Shown piece by piece: positions 9,085-17,363 of a stretch of 64,000 nucleotides of DNA. The notes below the pieces were generated by a model. That model did no database searches and was not told the origin of the DNA. It saw only the letters and a list, made by a program, of their open reading frames with translations. Position numbers and translations under genes: made by a program. The DNA comes from Candidatus Obscuribacterales bacterium. Lineage in GTDB: Bacteria > Cyanobacteriota > Vampirovibrionia > Obscuribacterales > Obscuribacteraceae. Each line of letters begins with the position of its first letter. Positions within the stretch are counted from its first letter, which is position 1. The stretch spans positions 1-64,000 of the forward strand of contig JAIELX010000087.1 of NCBI GenBank assembly GCA_019752635.1, given 5' to 3'.

Positions 9085-12000
9085 ATGGGTTACAGAGCAC
9101 AGATTGACGACCGCGGCGTAGTCACACGCTACAAAGACACCGACACAGGTGAAGTGATTAGTGCGCGGGAGATGGAGCGCCGGACAATGGCCCAACACGG
9201 GCAATATGTCATGTCGACTCCTCCGGGCATGCCTCAAATGACGGCAGCTTCGGCTGATCCCTATCACTCTGGCAATCCGTATGCAGCGGGACAAGCACCG
9301 GCTTACGGTGGTGGCGGTGCCTATCCAGCGCAACCGGTTCCCGGCGGTTATCCGGCCCCGGCACCGGGGGCAGTGCCCGGTGGCATGCCGGCACAAGGTG
9401 GCTATCCATCAGCCCCGATGGCGGCCGGTGGATATCAGGGCGCCCCGCAGGGCATGTCGCAAGGGATGCCGCAAGGCGCTCCGCCTGCAGCTGCACCTCC
9501 GGAATCCGGAAACAATCCCTTAATTCAACCAGGAGCTCAAGTTATCGGAGCCAACGGCGCAGCAGCAGAAACGGCTGCTCCCGGTGCCGCTCCTGCAGGT
9601 GTAGCCGGCGCCCCGGCCGGCGATGGTGCACAGCAAAAGAATCTACGCATGGAAGGCGTCACCGGTCACAAACCAACTTCTTCAATCGGCTACAAAACAC
9701 ACGGCTTCCTTGATGCGACTTCAATCGCGATCCTGTTGCCGACTCTTGTTTTGCTGGCGTTGATTATTGCAGCCGCTCACAAAAAACGGTTGTTCCCCTG
9801 GCAAACAATCAGAACCTTTAATCCCCCGTCTGGCTTGATGGGTCCGCGCGACTACGAACGATCGTTCGTCTGTCCGCCCAACCTGCGTCGTCACGGACGC
9901 ATGGGCAAGCGCAATCCGGAAGCTGCCTGGTCTGAGCAAGACGGCATCGTCATTCCGTTCGGATTCCTTGCAAGAACTCACTTGCCTGTGACCATTCCGC
10001 TAGGCAGACTGCCCAACAAAAACATGTTCATCGTAGCGCCATCCGGTTCAGGTAAAACAACCTTGATGCGCGCAATCATGAAAGCTTTGCTTGCCAAACC
10101 CTGCGTAATGATCGCTCTAGAAGCCAAAGCCAACGACCCAAACTTAGACGAAAAGAAAGAGAGCTTCAAGCACACGGTATTGCCGGAAGCAAAAGCAGCA
10201 GGATTCGACGCGCTGTATTTCAACCCCTTGGACCAGGACTCTGTAACCTGGAACCCGCTTGATGTCGAAGCTACCGCGTTTGCTTCTTCAATCGTGCAAG
10301 ACGTTAACTCACTACCTCCGGAAGAGCAACACTGGGCAGAACGTGACCACGGTTACATCTGCGGTCTAGTCAAACTGCTCAAATGGGGCGCAGTACAAGT
10401 TGTCGGAGAAGACGAGAACGGTCAAACCTCCGAAGTCCGCGAGCTTCCGTGCAACCCGCGCGGTTTGATGCGCCTGGTGAACAACCGCCGCAATATCGTT
10501 GAATCGTTGCGTCGTTTAAAAAATAGCCAGGTCGTAGAGGCCGGCGAATTGAACGAATTGACGATGACACTGTCGTCGATCATCAGAACCGACACCGATT
10601 GGGATAAAAACATTCAGGGCGTTCGCGGTCGTTTGAGAATGTTCCGCAACGAGTTCGTTCTGCGCACCACCGATGCATCCAACATCGACTTGAAAGTTTC
10701 GATGCACAAGCCTACGGTGCTAATCTTCGGTGCGCCCGCCAGCTTGGGACCAGACGCAGAATCACTGGCAGCATGCTTCGTGTATCAACTGCAACAAGCA
10801 TTGCACACCAGATACGGTACAGCCTCCGTTCTCCCGTTGTTTGCATTCTTCGACGAATATCAAACATTGAACATCGACCTTGCCGGTCGTCTGTCTGCTA
10901 TTGTACGTGGCGCCAACGGCGGTCTTGCAGTTATCCTTCAGAACATCAGCCAGATCGCCAAGAGCACCGGCGGCAAAGATCCGACCAGCGGCGGCGCTTC
11001 AGAACTGAAAACGTTGTTCTCTAACTGCGCAATCCGTGTTTGCTTGCACAACGCTGACGACTCCACAGCCCGATTCTTCTCGGATGAAATCGGCAAACAC
11101 GCCGTAATCATGCCTGGTATTTCGGACCACTACGAATCAAATGGCTTCGGTATCTTCCCGACAAGCTGGAACAGAATCCACTCACAACAAGTTGTTTCCA
11201 GAGTAGATGCGGACTCCATCAAACGGATGGAGAAACAGCACGCCCTGGTGTATCTCTCGCCTGCAGGCGATCCGCAATTCGGCGAAACCAAACCATTCAT
11301 GGTGGACCTGCGCGGCATCGAAGAAATCGCAAGACTGCACTTGTTGCACAACGTCGCAGGCCGCTCACCTTCACCGGAAGGCGAAGCCACTCCCGAAACA
11401 CCTGTTCCGCCAGCCGGTGCAGTACCGTCGATGCCGGCAGGAATGGCCGGATTGGTCCGCGGTGTCGCACAAGGAGTTGCCAATGCAGCAGCGAATGTTG
11501 TCGGCAACAACGCAGGCAACAATCAAGGAGCACAGCAGCAACAACCGGAAGCAACGCTTACAACCAGCGCAGTAATTCTGCCCGTCCCCGTACCGCAACC
11601 GCTGCCTACGGGCGTGCCAGGGGGAGCAGCGATTCCGGCTCCGATTACAGCTCCGATTGCCGGCTCAGCTTCCGGCGTAACCCGTCCGGCAAGTTCAGCG
11701 CGCCCCTTCCCGGGTGGGCCGGTTCCCTCTACCGTAAATGCACCGGCACCGCCGACAGTAGCACAGTCGCCTCTGGTTTCTCCGCGTCCGACGCGACCGG
11801 CGCCAGAACCAGCGGCAGCACCGGTTGAGCAACCGGTAGCGCAACCGCCACAGCCACAGATGCAAAGACCGATGCAACAGCCCGTTCAGACTCAGCAAAT
11901 ACAAGCTCCGGCGCCGCAACCGCTGCAAGCTCAGGCTCCGCAACCGGTCCAAGCTCAGGCTCCGCAGCAAGCTCAAGCCCCCGCTCCGCAGGCGGTCCAA

Positions 12001-12351
12001 GCTCCAGCGGCGCAGCCGGCTCAGGCTCCAGCGGTAAATCAGCCAGTCCAAGCCGCGCCTCCGCAGCCGGTCCAAGCTCCAACGGCGCAGCAAGCTCAAG
12101 CCCCGGCTCCGCAACGCGCAGACCTGAAGCCCTGCCCTCATTGCAACAAGCCCGCCGGAAAAGGACGATTCTGTATTGAATGCGGAAAATTTCTCGGCGC
12201 AGCCGGTCCGGCACAAGCACCAGCCCCGGCAACAGACCGTCCCGCAGTAACCAGCCTGCACGCCGACATGTCCAAATTCGGTCTGCCGAACCCCGCTTCC
12301 CACGGACAGGGCAAAGCCAAGCCACGCGCAGGTACGGGCGTCGAATTCTAA
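9085..12351 (+). CDS. VirD4/TraG-like coupling ATPase with C-terminal zinc ribbon
   Basis: This 1088-residue type IV coupling protein would recruit substrate to the channel. It begins with a conserved 40-residue segment, then a Gly/Pro/Ala/Gln-rich stretch (to about 195), and a membrane segment at about 211-232. A TraD/TraG/VirD4 ATPase core follows: Walker A APSGSGKT at 318-325 and Walker B LFAFFDE with D590-E591. After about residue 760 comes a long Pro/Ala/Gln-rich region with near-tandem repeats. The protein ends in a zinc ribbon (C1017xxC1020...C1030xxC1033) and a short tail. Typical VirD4 proteins are 550-700 residues, so both flanking low-complexity regions and the zinc ribbon are additions. 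GGAG at 9070-9073 precedes the ATG by 11 bases. It is the last gene before the operon terminator. Confidence 0.88.
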   Translation: MGYRAQIDDRGVVTRYKDTDTGEVISAREMERRTMAQHGQYVMSTPPGMPQMTAASADPYHSGNPYAAGQAPAYGGGGAYPAQPVPGGYPAPAPGAVPGGMPAQGGYPSAPMAAGGYQGAPQGMSQGMPQGAPPAAAPPESGNNPLIQPGAQVIGANGAAAETAAPGAAPAGVAGAPAGDGAQQKNLRMEGVTGHKPTSSIGYKTHGFLDATSIAILLPTLVLLALIIAAAHKKRLFPWQTIRTFNPPSGLMGPRDYERSFVCPPNLRRHGRMGKRNPEAAWSEQDGIVIPFGFLARTHLPVTIPLGRLPNKNMFIVAPSGSGKTTLMRAIMKALLAKPCVMIALEAKANDPNLDEKKESFKHTVLPEAKAAGFDALYFNPLDQDSVTWNPLDVEATAFASSIVQDVNSLPPEEQHWAERDHGYICGLVKLLKWGAVQVVGEDENGQTSEVRELPCNPRGLMRLVNNRRNIVESLRRLKNSQVVEAGELNELTMTLSSIIRTDTDWDKNIQGVRGRLRMFRNEFVLRTTDASNIDLKVSMHKPTVLIFGAPASLGPDAESLAACFVYQLQQALHTRYGTASVLPLFAFFDEYQTLNIDLAGRLSAIVRGANGGLAVILQNISQIAKSTGGKDPTSGGASELKTLFSNCAIRVCLHNADDSTARFFSDEIGKHAVIMPGISDHYESNGFGIFPTSWNRIHSQQVVSRVDADSIKRMEKQHALVYLSPAGDPQFGETKPFMVDLRGIEEIARLHLLHNVAGRSPSPEGEATPETPVPPAGAVPSMPAGMAGLVRGVAQGVANAAANVVGNNAGNNQGAQQQQPEATLTTSAVILPVPVPQPLPTGVPGGAAIPAPITAPIAGSASGVTRPASSARPFPGGPVPSTVNAPAPPTVAQSPLVSPRPTRPAPEPAAAPVEQPVAQPPQPQMQRPMQQPVQTQQIQAPAPQPLQAQAPQPVQAQAPQQAQAPAPQAVQAPAAQPAQAPAVNQPVQAAPPQPVQAPTAQQAQAPAPQRADLKPCPHCNKPAGKGRFCIECGKFLGAAGPAQAPAPATDRPAVTSLHADMSKFGLPNPASHGQGKAKPRAGTGVEF
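11890..12115 (+). repeat. In-frame Pro/Ala/Gln repeat region in the coupling protein
   Basis: Imperfect direct repeats of about 24-36 bases built on CAAGCTC(A/C)GGC(T/G)CC encode QAQAPQP, QAPAPQ and similar units. They form a flexible linker between the ATPase core and the terminal zinc ribbon. Such repeats are prone to copy-number change. Confidence 0.8.
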
Positions 12352-12404
12352 TAATAGGAAGCTTCGACGAAGAGCTCGGCAAAGCACCCCACTATCAGAA
12401 AAAG

Positions 12405-12430
12405 GGCGAGGCGTTACTGCCTCGCCTTTT
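12405..12430 (+). terminator. Intrinsic terminator of the T4SS-like operon
   Basis: GGCGAGGC (12405-12412) pairs perfectly with GCCTCGCC (12419-12426) across a 6-base loop, with TTTTG directly after. It lies about 55 bases downstream of the coupling-protein stop. Confidence 0.9.
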
Positions 12431-12524
12431 GTTATCAACCTAAACGATGTTTAAGCTAACCCTATACATCTGCTATTAGAAGCATACACAAGAGATTGCC
12501 GCATCACTTTAGCGTTACGATCCA

Positions 12525-12552
12525 TTTTTGATCGGGAAACAAGTGCGATAAT
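12525..12552 (+). promoter_or_regulatory. Candidate promoter of the RRM gene
   Basis: GATAAT at 12547-12552 is a good -10 match. TTTTTG at 12525-12530, 16 bases upstream, is a weak -35. The expected leader to the ATG at 12587 would be about 27 bases. Confidence 0.35.
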
Positions 12553-12586
12553 TCATAACGTACCTATCTACAGTGAGCCATTTGCA

Positions 12587-12865
12587 ATGAACAACAAACT
12601 ATTTGTCGGCAATCTTTCCTTTAAATTGTCGGACGCCGAACTCCAAGAGTTGTTCGAACAATACGGCACCGTCCTATCTTGCTCCATTCCGACCGATCGT
12701 GATACAGGCAGAAAACGCGGTTTCGCATTCATCGAAATGTCAACACAGGCCGAAGCCGAAGCAGCTATCAAAGCATTGAATAACAGAGATATTGACGGTC
12801 GGCAAATCGCGGTAAGCGTTTCCCAACCGAAGCCCAAAGGCGGCGGCGGACGCGATCGCTATTAA
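12587..12865 (+). CDS. Single-RRM RNA-binding protein (cyanobacterial Rbp-like)
   Basis: The 92-residue protein is almost entirely one RNA-recognition motif: RNP2 is LFVGNL at residues 5-10 and RNP1 is KRGFAFIE at 43-50, with the aromatic residues that stack on RNA bases intact. A short basic/glycine tail (PKGGGGRDRY) follows, as in cyanobacterial Rbp proteins, which bind RNA and are often induced by cold. It is a single-gene unit between the terminator at 12405-12430 and a UUCG hairpin. The family identification is certain from the motifs; targets are unknown. Confidence 0.93.
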   Translation: MNNKLFVGNLSFKLSDAELQELFEQYGTVLSCSIPTDRDTGRKRGFAFIEMSTQAEAEAAIKALNNRDIDGRQIAVSVSQPKPKGGGGRDRY

Positions 12866-13409
12866 GGATTGAGCTCTAACGGAAGAACGAACTCGATTCG
12901 AACTTCTATTAGCTAGTCTCACCGAAGTTCGCTTCGGTAAAATGTCATTCATGTTACATAGCAAGATCGCCTCAGCAGGCTACTGCATGGGGTGATCTAT
13001 GCGTAACTTCGGTTGCGCAGCCGCAGAAACAGATAACTCTGGCGACTCATGTTATGCATGGGTCGCTTTGCGTTGCTTGAATTCGAAACTAAGCTTCCGC
13101 GTCTCCGTCGTTGCATATTGAAGCAAGAGGGAAGGTTCAGCGGCGGTCGGGCAAAAAATACGCGAGATTTTTCAGGTTGCGATCAAATCGCGAATTGGGT
13201 CGCGCTCGGCAGAGGTTTCCTTTTACGCGATCTTCTCCTCGATTCCACTAATCGCAATCCTCTTGACCAGCTGAAGTAGGTTCGAACGGACCGCGCGGCA
13301 ATAGGATTGTGCTTCTCACTTTGGACAGCATCCTCTGCTTGCGTGGTGATACAGCGGCGAATGGATTGCAGACTATAATCGCCCCTGGTGGCAACATCGG
13401 GTAATGACA
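12866..13409. other. Intergenic region with a UUCG tetraloop hairpin
   Basis: In this 544-base gap between the RRM gene and the convergent histidine-kinase gene, ACCGAAG-TTCG-CTTCGGT (12921-12938) forms a very stable 7-bp UUCG hairpin about 55 bases after the RRM stop. It probably marks the 3' end of that transcript although no U-run follows. Two short open frames (13049-13279 and 13183-13437 on opposite strands) have no ribosome-binding site or protein-like composition, and I do not call them. Confidence 0.45.
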
Positions 13410-14924
13410 CTACTCTACTTTTGGAAGAACGAACCAAAAGGTACTGCCTCTACCCAGTTCCGACTGCACTCCGATGGTACCGCCGTGCGCGTCTATAATT
13501 GACTTTGCAATTGCCAGACCCAGCCCGGTTCCATCAACAGAACGATGTTCATCATTTTGGACTCTGCTGTATCGCTCGAAGACCAGCAACTGGTGCTCCG
13601 GCGCGATCCCTGCCCCCTGGTCCGTTATGCGGACTTCGACCGCACGCGCTGAGTCCAGGACTTCCACCGTCAACAGCGTGTCTTCCCGCGTGTACTTAAT
13701 AGCATTGGATAACAAATTTGCGACGACTCGTTGAATCTTTGTCGCGTCAGCTTTGATCCGGCACTCGACAAACCGATCAACCAACTTGATTCGCTTCTCT
13801 GCCATAGGTCCGGAGAATTCAGCCACACAATCTTCTACAAGCACGTTGAGCAGAAGACTTTCCTTGTTGAACACAGATTTTCCCGCGATGTTCTGTTCAT
13901 ACTCCAGTAGCTCATTCAACAAACACACCATCCGCTCGATTGACTGCTCTGCGTATCTTAGCGCCGTAATTCCACGTTCGTTAATCGGTCCGTAAACCCC
14001 TGAGTCAAAGGCTGTAACCGTCATCAGTACGCCATTCAACGGCGTCTTGATGTCGTGTCCAATCATCGCCACAAACTCTTGCTTTACGCGTTGCAAGTCT
14101 TTCGCCAAAGTGATGTTTTCCGCTCGTGCAAAGTAGCAACTGCCCGATTTGGATTGCTCAACGTGCAACCGAAGGTCTATAGTGTTGCCGTTGCCGGCTA
14201 CCACTGTTGCCTCAAAGCTCTGCTCAGCAAGGCTGCCACTGCCGATCATGGAAAAGCGTTCGCGCACACGCTCACGATCGTCAACGAAGATCACATCCAT
14301 AATCGTCTTCGTCGATAACTGCGAAGGCTCGCATTGAAGTTCGTGGGCGGCGGTCAGGTTGCACGCCACAATCCGCAAATCCTGATCCAAACAAAACAAC
14401 AACTGATCGGCGGACGAAGCCAACAATTCAACTCCACGGCTCAATTCATTTTTCTTTCTTGCCAGTTCGCTTAGCGATTCCGGCAAAGACTTTCGCGAGG
14501 CAGTCCCTGCCGAATCGGCCATGCTCGCTATTTGAGCTTCTATTCGCGCAAGTGACATCAATTTTTTGCACACCCAAACAAGCCAAAAGGCACCGCCGGA
14601 TAGCAAAAGCAAGCAACAAGTCCGCTCGAATAGATTTACACTGCCGGCAAATGCAATCGCGGCAAGCGCCACGACAGGCAGTCCGCCAATAATCGCGGCT
14701 GGCAGTATTGTGTAAGAAGTCGACGTTTTCTTCGGCAGCGTCGACGACTCGTTCTTTTTTGCTTCGTCAACGGCCATTCGTTGCAAATACTGCTTGTCTG
14801 CGTTGATCAAAGCCGATGGAGTCAATCGTTCAGCAAGATTCCAGGCGCGCTGACGCATTCCCGCAAGATACCAGTCTCGCAGCAGTTGGGGATAGTCCTG
14901 TTTCGCATCGCTCTCTATCGTCAA
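13410..14924 (-). CDS. Membrane sensor histidine kinase with PAS-like domain
   Basis: The 504-residue sensor kinase has, in order: a 65-residue cytoplasmic N-terminus of unknown type; two membrane helices (about 72-90 and 100-118) with almost no loop between them; a PAS-like sensing domain (about 170-275); the HisKA dimerisation domain with the phosphorylated His in the motif MIGHDIKTPLNG (about residue 290); and a HATPase_c domain with N box (NLLSNAIKYT), G1 (DQGAGI) and G2 (GTGLGLAI). With no periplasmic domain, the signal is probably membrane-borne or read by the PAS domain. The start is TTG, supported by a strong GGGAGGAG directly upstream. It is divergent from the response regulator at 15056, its likely partner. 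Confidence 0.92.
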   Translation of the reverse strand: MTIESDAKQDYPQLLRDWYLAGMRQRAWNLAERLTPSALINADKQYLQRMAVDEAKKNESSTLPKKTSTSYTILPAAIIGGLPVVALAAIAFAGSVNLFERTCCLLLLSGGAFWLVWVCKKLMSLARIEAQIASMADSAGTASRKSLPESLSELARKKNELSRGVELLASSADQLLFCLDQDLRIVACNLTAAHELQCEPSQLSTKTIMDVIFVDDRERVRERFSMIGSGSLAEQSFEATVVAGNGNTIDLRLHVEQSKSGSCYFARAENITLAKDLQRVKQEFVAMIGHDIKTPLNGVLMTVTAFDSGVYGPINERGITALRYAEQSIERMVCLLNELLEYEQNIAGKSVFNKESLLLNVLVEDCVAEFSGPMAEKRIKLVDRFVECRIKADATKIQRVVANLLSNAIKYTREDTLLTVEVLDSARAVEVRITDQGAGIAPEHQLLVFERYSRVQNDEHRSVDGTGLGLAIAKSIIDAHGGTIGVQSELGRGSTFWFVLPKVE

Positions 14925-15055
14925 AAACTCCTCCCGGCCTAGCTCACGTAGCTTCGCTCAGATTGATAATGGTTCGCTTTACTTTTCGGCGGGAATATAG
15001 AAGAGCGAAATTACCAAATAATAGTACGACTTGCTAGTGGTACGTGGAGATCGTT
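14925..15055. promoter_or_regulatory. Divergent promoter region of the two-component pair
   Basis: This 131-base space between the divergent kinase and regulator genes must hold both promoters. An AT-rich stretch near 15005-15030 (AAATTACCAAATAATAG) is the likely core. No repeat resembling an OmpR/PhoB-type direct repeat is obvious. Confidence 0.4.
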
Positions 15056-15739
15056 GTGGCCAAGCTCTTAATCGTCGAGGACGACATTCATACGTCGCAT
15101 GTCCTGCAAGATTGGCTTAAGCATCAAAATTATCAGATAGAGGCCACATCCGACGGTCTGGAAGCAAGTCATTTCTTATCTTGTTATGCCTACGACTTGA
15201 TTATTCTGGACTGGGAACTGCCCGGTCGCACCGGAATAGAGGTACTGAGGACATTCCGCCAAAAGGGCGGCACGACGCCGGTGCTCTTTTTGACCGCCGC
15301 TACAACAACTGACGCCAAGGAACAGGGCTTGGATACCGGAGCTGACGATTACCTGGCAAAGCCGGTGGATCTGCGCGAGCTCTCAGCTCGTGTGAGAGCG
15401 CTATTGCGCCGGTCCCATGCCACTATCGCCAATGAAATTCGACATGGCAACCTGGTCCTGGATCAGGCAAAGCGATCAATCTCGCTGGATGGGCAAGCTT
15501 TGACACTGTCACCCACAGAGTTTGCGGTCCTGGAATATTTTATGTTGCACCCGAACCAGTTAATTAGCAATGAAGTTTTGCTGGACAGCGTATGGAAAGC
15601 GGATGCGCCGGGAACGAACGCTTCAGTGCGCGCTTTGCTACTGCGTCTTCGAAAGAAAATTGATCAAGCGGGGCAACCCGGCAAAATTGAAAGCGTTTAC
15701 GGCATGGGTTACAGATTCATTAGCGAAACAACGGCTTGA
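15056..15739 (+). CDS. OmpR/PhoB-family response regulator
   Basis: The protein has a receiver domain (LLIVEDD acidic pocket; phospho-acceptor Asp in YDLIILDWELPG; conserved Lys in YLAKPVD) followed by a winged-helix DNA-binding domain (SPTEFAVLEYFMLHPNQLIS ... VYGMGYRF). I choose the GTG at 15056, not the in-frame GTG at 15044, because GGAG at 15046-15049 sits 6 bases before it and because MAKLLIVEDD is the normal N-terminus of the family. It gives 227 residues, typical length. It is divergent from and presumably phosphorylated by the kinase at 13410-14924. Confidence 0.93.
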   Translation: MAKLLIVEDDIHTSHVLQDWLKHQNYQIEATSDGLEASHFLSCYAYDLIILDWELPGRTGIEVLRTFRQKGGTTPVLFLTAATTTDAKEQGLDTGADDYLAKPVDLRELSARVRALLRRSHATIANEIRHGNLVLDQAKRSISLDGQALTLSPTEFAVLEYFMLHPNQLISNEVLLDSVWKADAPGTNASVRALLLRLRKKIDQAGQPGKIESVYGMGYRFISETTA

Positions 15740-16227
15740 GCAGCCGGTGAAAGAGCAATCGGTCGCCAGCAGCAGACGCATCCATTTGCACACCGGTCTC
15801 ACCGCCAATCATCAAGAAGAAATCGATCAGCTCAACGATATTCTCTTTGCGGTCATACGCCGTGGATGCACAGACAGCAGATTCAGCAGCACTCTCAAGA
15901 AGGCAGTCGGTATGCATAAGCGCGTTCTCCATCGGGAATCCGAATGCCTAGAGACTAACCGGCAATGTTATCAACATGGTAACAACATCGATCGCGCCGA
16001 CCTCCCCGACAGGACTATCGAATCACGCGAATGGCGGCAATACATGATCGGTTACTCAAAAGCAAACAGACAGGCGTCCGAGGGGCGGCGACGACTGTCT
16101 GTTTGCAAGCAGGGCAGGGATAAAACTTATACGGAAGAATGATCTTTTGTCGATGAGGATGCAGGCGTTTCTTCCGCGGTGATTGCATCTTACAGAGGAA
16201 CAATATCAAAACAGTGACAATCCCCGG
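15740..16227. other. 488-base stretch after the response regulator; possible small ORFs
   Basis: No gene here is convincing. A GTG-initiated frame at 15747-16142 (+, 131 codons), 7 bases after the regulator stop, encodes a charged, partly helical sequence (EEIDQLNDILFAVIRRG). An opposite frame ending at 15720 (-, start ATG near 15917 with GGAG 9 bases upstream) is equally plausible. Neither resembles a known family, and the + frame runs through the terminator hairpin at 16062-16106, which argues against it. Confidence 0.25.
16062..16106 (-). terminator. Large hairpin, probable terminator of the minus-strand operon
   Basis: A perfect 12-bp inverted repeat (GCAAACAGACAG at 16062-16073, complement at 16095-16106) has a 21-base interior that holds a further 4-bp pairing. 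Read on the minus strand it is followed by TTTTG. It lies about 120 bases past the stop of the 16228-17238 gene. Confidence 0.6.
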
Positions 16228-17238
16228 TTACTGATAGTGAGATCCATCGGTTTGTCCACCTGATTCGGTCAAAATGAAGTGCCGAAGCTTTCGAACATGC
16301 ATACTGGCTGTGGTTCGCCGCATCGTATCCTGCGAAGAGCTGCCGGCCATTACATTGATGCTGCCTTCCCAACAAATGAAGTTGTCTATAAAGACAGCGT
16401 TGTATTCGAGTCCGCTACGCTGGATTACGGTCAGACGATGCTTGTGCGCGGCAGTCAAAATGGTGCGCAAGTCTTCCTGCGAACCGGGGTCTTGCTCATC
16501 CGACGGTTTAGTATAGACAGTCACGTTTCTACCGTTTGCCACCAATTGCGCCAACACGGCCATGATTTCGCGTGCCCGGGTCCCCGACACATAGGGTGTA
16601 ACAACTTCAACACTCTTCTTAGTCTGCATTAAATCTTCAACGAGCAGCTCGTAAAAGTCCGACTGACGCACTACACCACCCTCTACCGGCAAGGGTTTCC
16701 TACTTTGCTGAGCGCGCACTTCTTCGGCCGTCTGCCGAGTGGAAACCTCGGACTTCATCTCGTCTATAAGCCGCTCTTTCTCGCTTTTCAAACCTGCAAG
16801 GTGCGCTCCGACAGTGTCGGGATCAAGACCGGCAGTAACAATCCCTTCCTCCAATTTCGGATACAGTTCCTCCAATTCAAGCGCATTCTTTGCAATTTCA
16901 CGATCAATACTTTCCATTTGCTTCGTCGAATTTTCGACGCTGAAACGCATCGTGCCTTCTCGGATTCGCGCTGTTCGAATCAAGCTGTTTATCTGTTCCT
17001 GCTCGAACGGTGCTACAAACCGATCGCGTCCGCTTAGAATTTCTTCCAGGCGCTGTATTTCCGCGCACACCATCTGCAACTGAATCATAGCTTCGCCGCG
17101 TTGCATTTCAAGTTTTTGCTTCTTTGCGATTAATGGCGCCTCTTGCAGTTTTTCCAACTGCTTGATGCGCTCGCAAAGAGCGATAAACTCTTCGCACTGC
17201 TTGATTTGATCACGTAATCTCGAGAGCGCGGGATTCAT
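16228..17238 (-). CDS. Coiled-coil protein with degenerate phospholipase-D-like domain
   Basis: In this 336-residue protein, residues 1-190 are strongly helical and charged, with heptad-like spacing (coiled coil). Residues about 200-320 form a PLD-like domain of the type found on DNA helicases and nucleases (SVEVVTPYVSG early, then FIDNFICWEGSINVM). The active-site pattern H-x-K-x4-D-x6-G-S-x-N is recognisable, but His is Glu and Lys is Asn (E-Y-N-AVFI-D), while Asp and GSxN remain. It should therefore bind like a PLD domain without its catalysis. The ATG overlaps the stop of a hidden upstream 42-residue gene (ATGA). It is the last gene of an operon starting with a nucleosidase. Confidence 0.75.
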   Translation of the reverse strand: MNPALSRLRDQIKQCEEFIALCERIKQLEKLQEAPLIAKKQKLEMQRGEAMIQLQMVCAEIQRLEEILSGRDRFVAPFEQEQINSLIRTARIREGTMRFSVENSTKQMESIDREIAKNALELEELYPKLEEGIVTAGLDPDTVGAHLAGLKSEKERLIDEMKSEVSTRQTAEEVRAQQSRKPLPVEGGVVRQSDFYELLVEDLMQTKKSVEVVTPYVSGTRAREIMAVLAQLVANGRNVTVYTKPSDEQDPGSQEDLRTILTAAHKHRLTVIQRSGLEYNAVFIDNFICWEGSINVMAGSSSQDTMRRTTASMHVRKLRHFILTESGGQTDGSHYQ

Positions 17239-17363
17239 AACGGCTTGCCCTTGCGAAGAACTTTCTCCGCCGGCTCATCATCTCCTCTTTGTTTCAAATT
17301 CAAACCGATCTTGGAAGCTTTAGACGCCAAGTTAGGATACTTCGACTCGGGGCATGAGATCAC
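17235..17363 (-). CDS. Hidden 42-residue basic protein between nucleosidase and pseudo-PLD genes
   Basis: This small gene exactly fills the gap between its neighbours. Its GTG (17363-17361) overlaps the TGA of the nucleosidase gene as GTGA, and its own TGA (17237-17235) overlaps the ATG of the coiled-coil gene as ATGA. The product begins MISCPESKYPN and ends VLRKGKPL; it is Lys-rich (8 Lys), with a single Cys. Perfect 4-base overlaps on both sides are strong evidence for a translated, coupled gene, because chance frames would not be bounded this way. No similarity to a known family is apparent. It could be an adaptor between the flanking proteins, which is a guess. Confidence 0.65.
   Translation of the reverse strand: MISCPESKYPNLASKASKIGLNLKQRGDDEPAEKVLRKGKPL

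Noticed and set aside
11890..12115. Repeat block considered as a CRISPR or origin iteron array
   Set aside because: The units are in frame, imperfect and encode a Pro/Ala/Gln linker; there are no spacers or constant repeat length.
11695..12438. Long minus-strand open frames opposite the coupling-protein repeats
   Set aside because: They arise because the GC-rich Pro/Ala/Gln repeats lack stop codons on the other strand; they have no start signal and read as Leu/Arg-rich artefacts.
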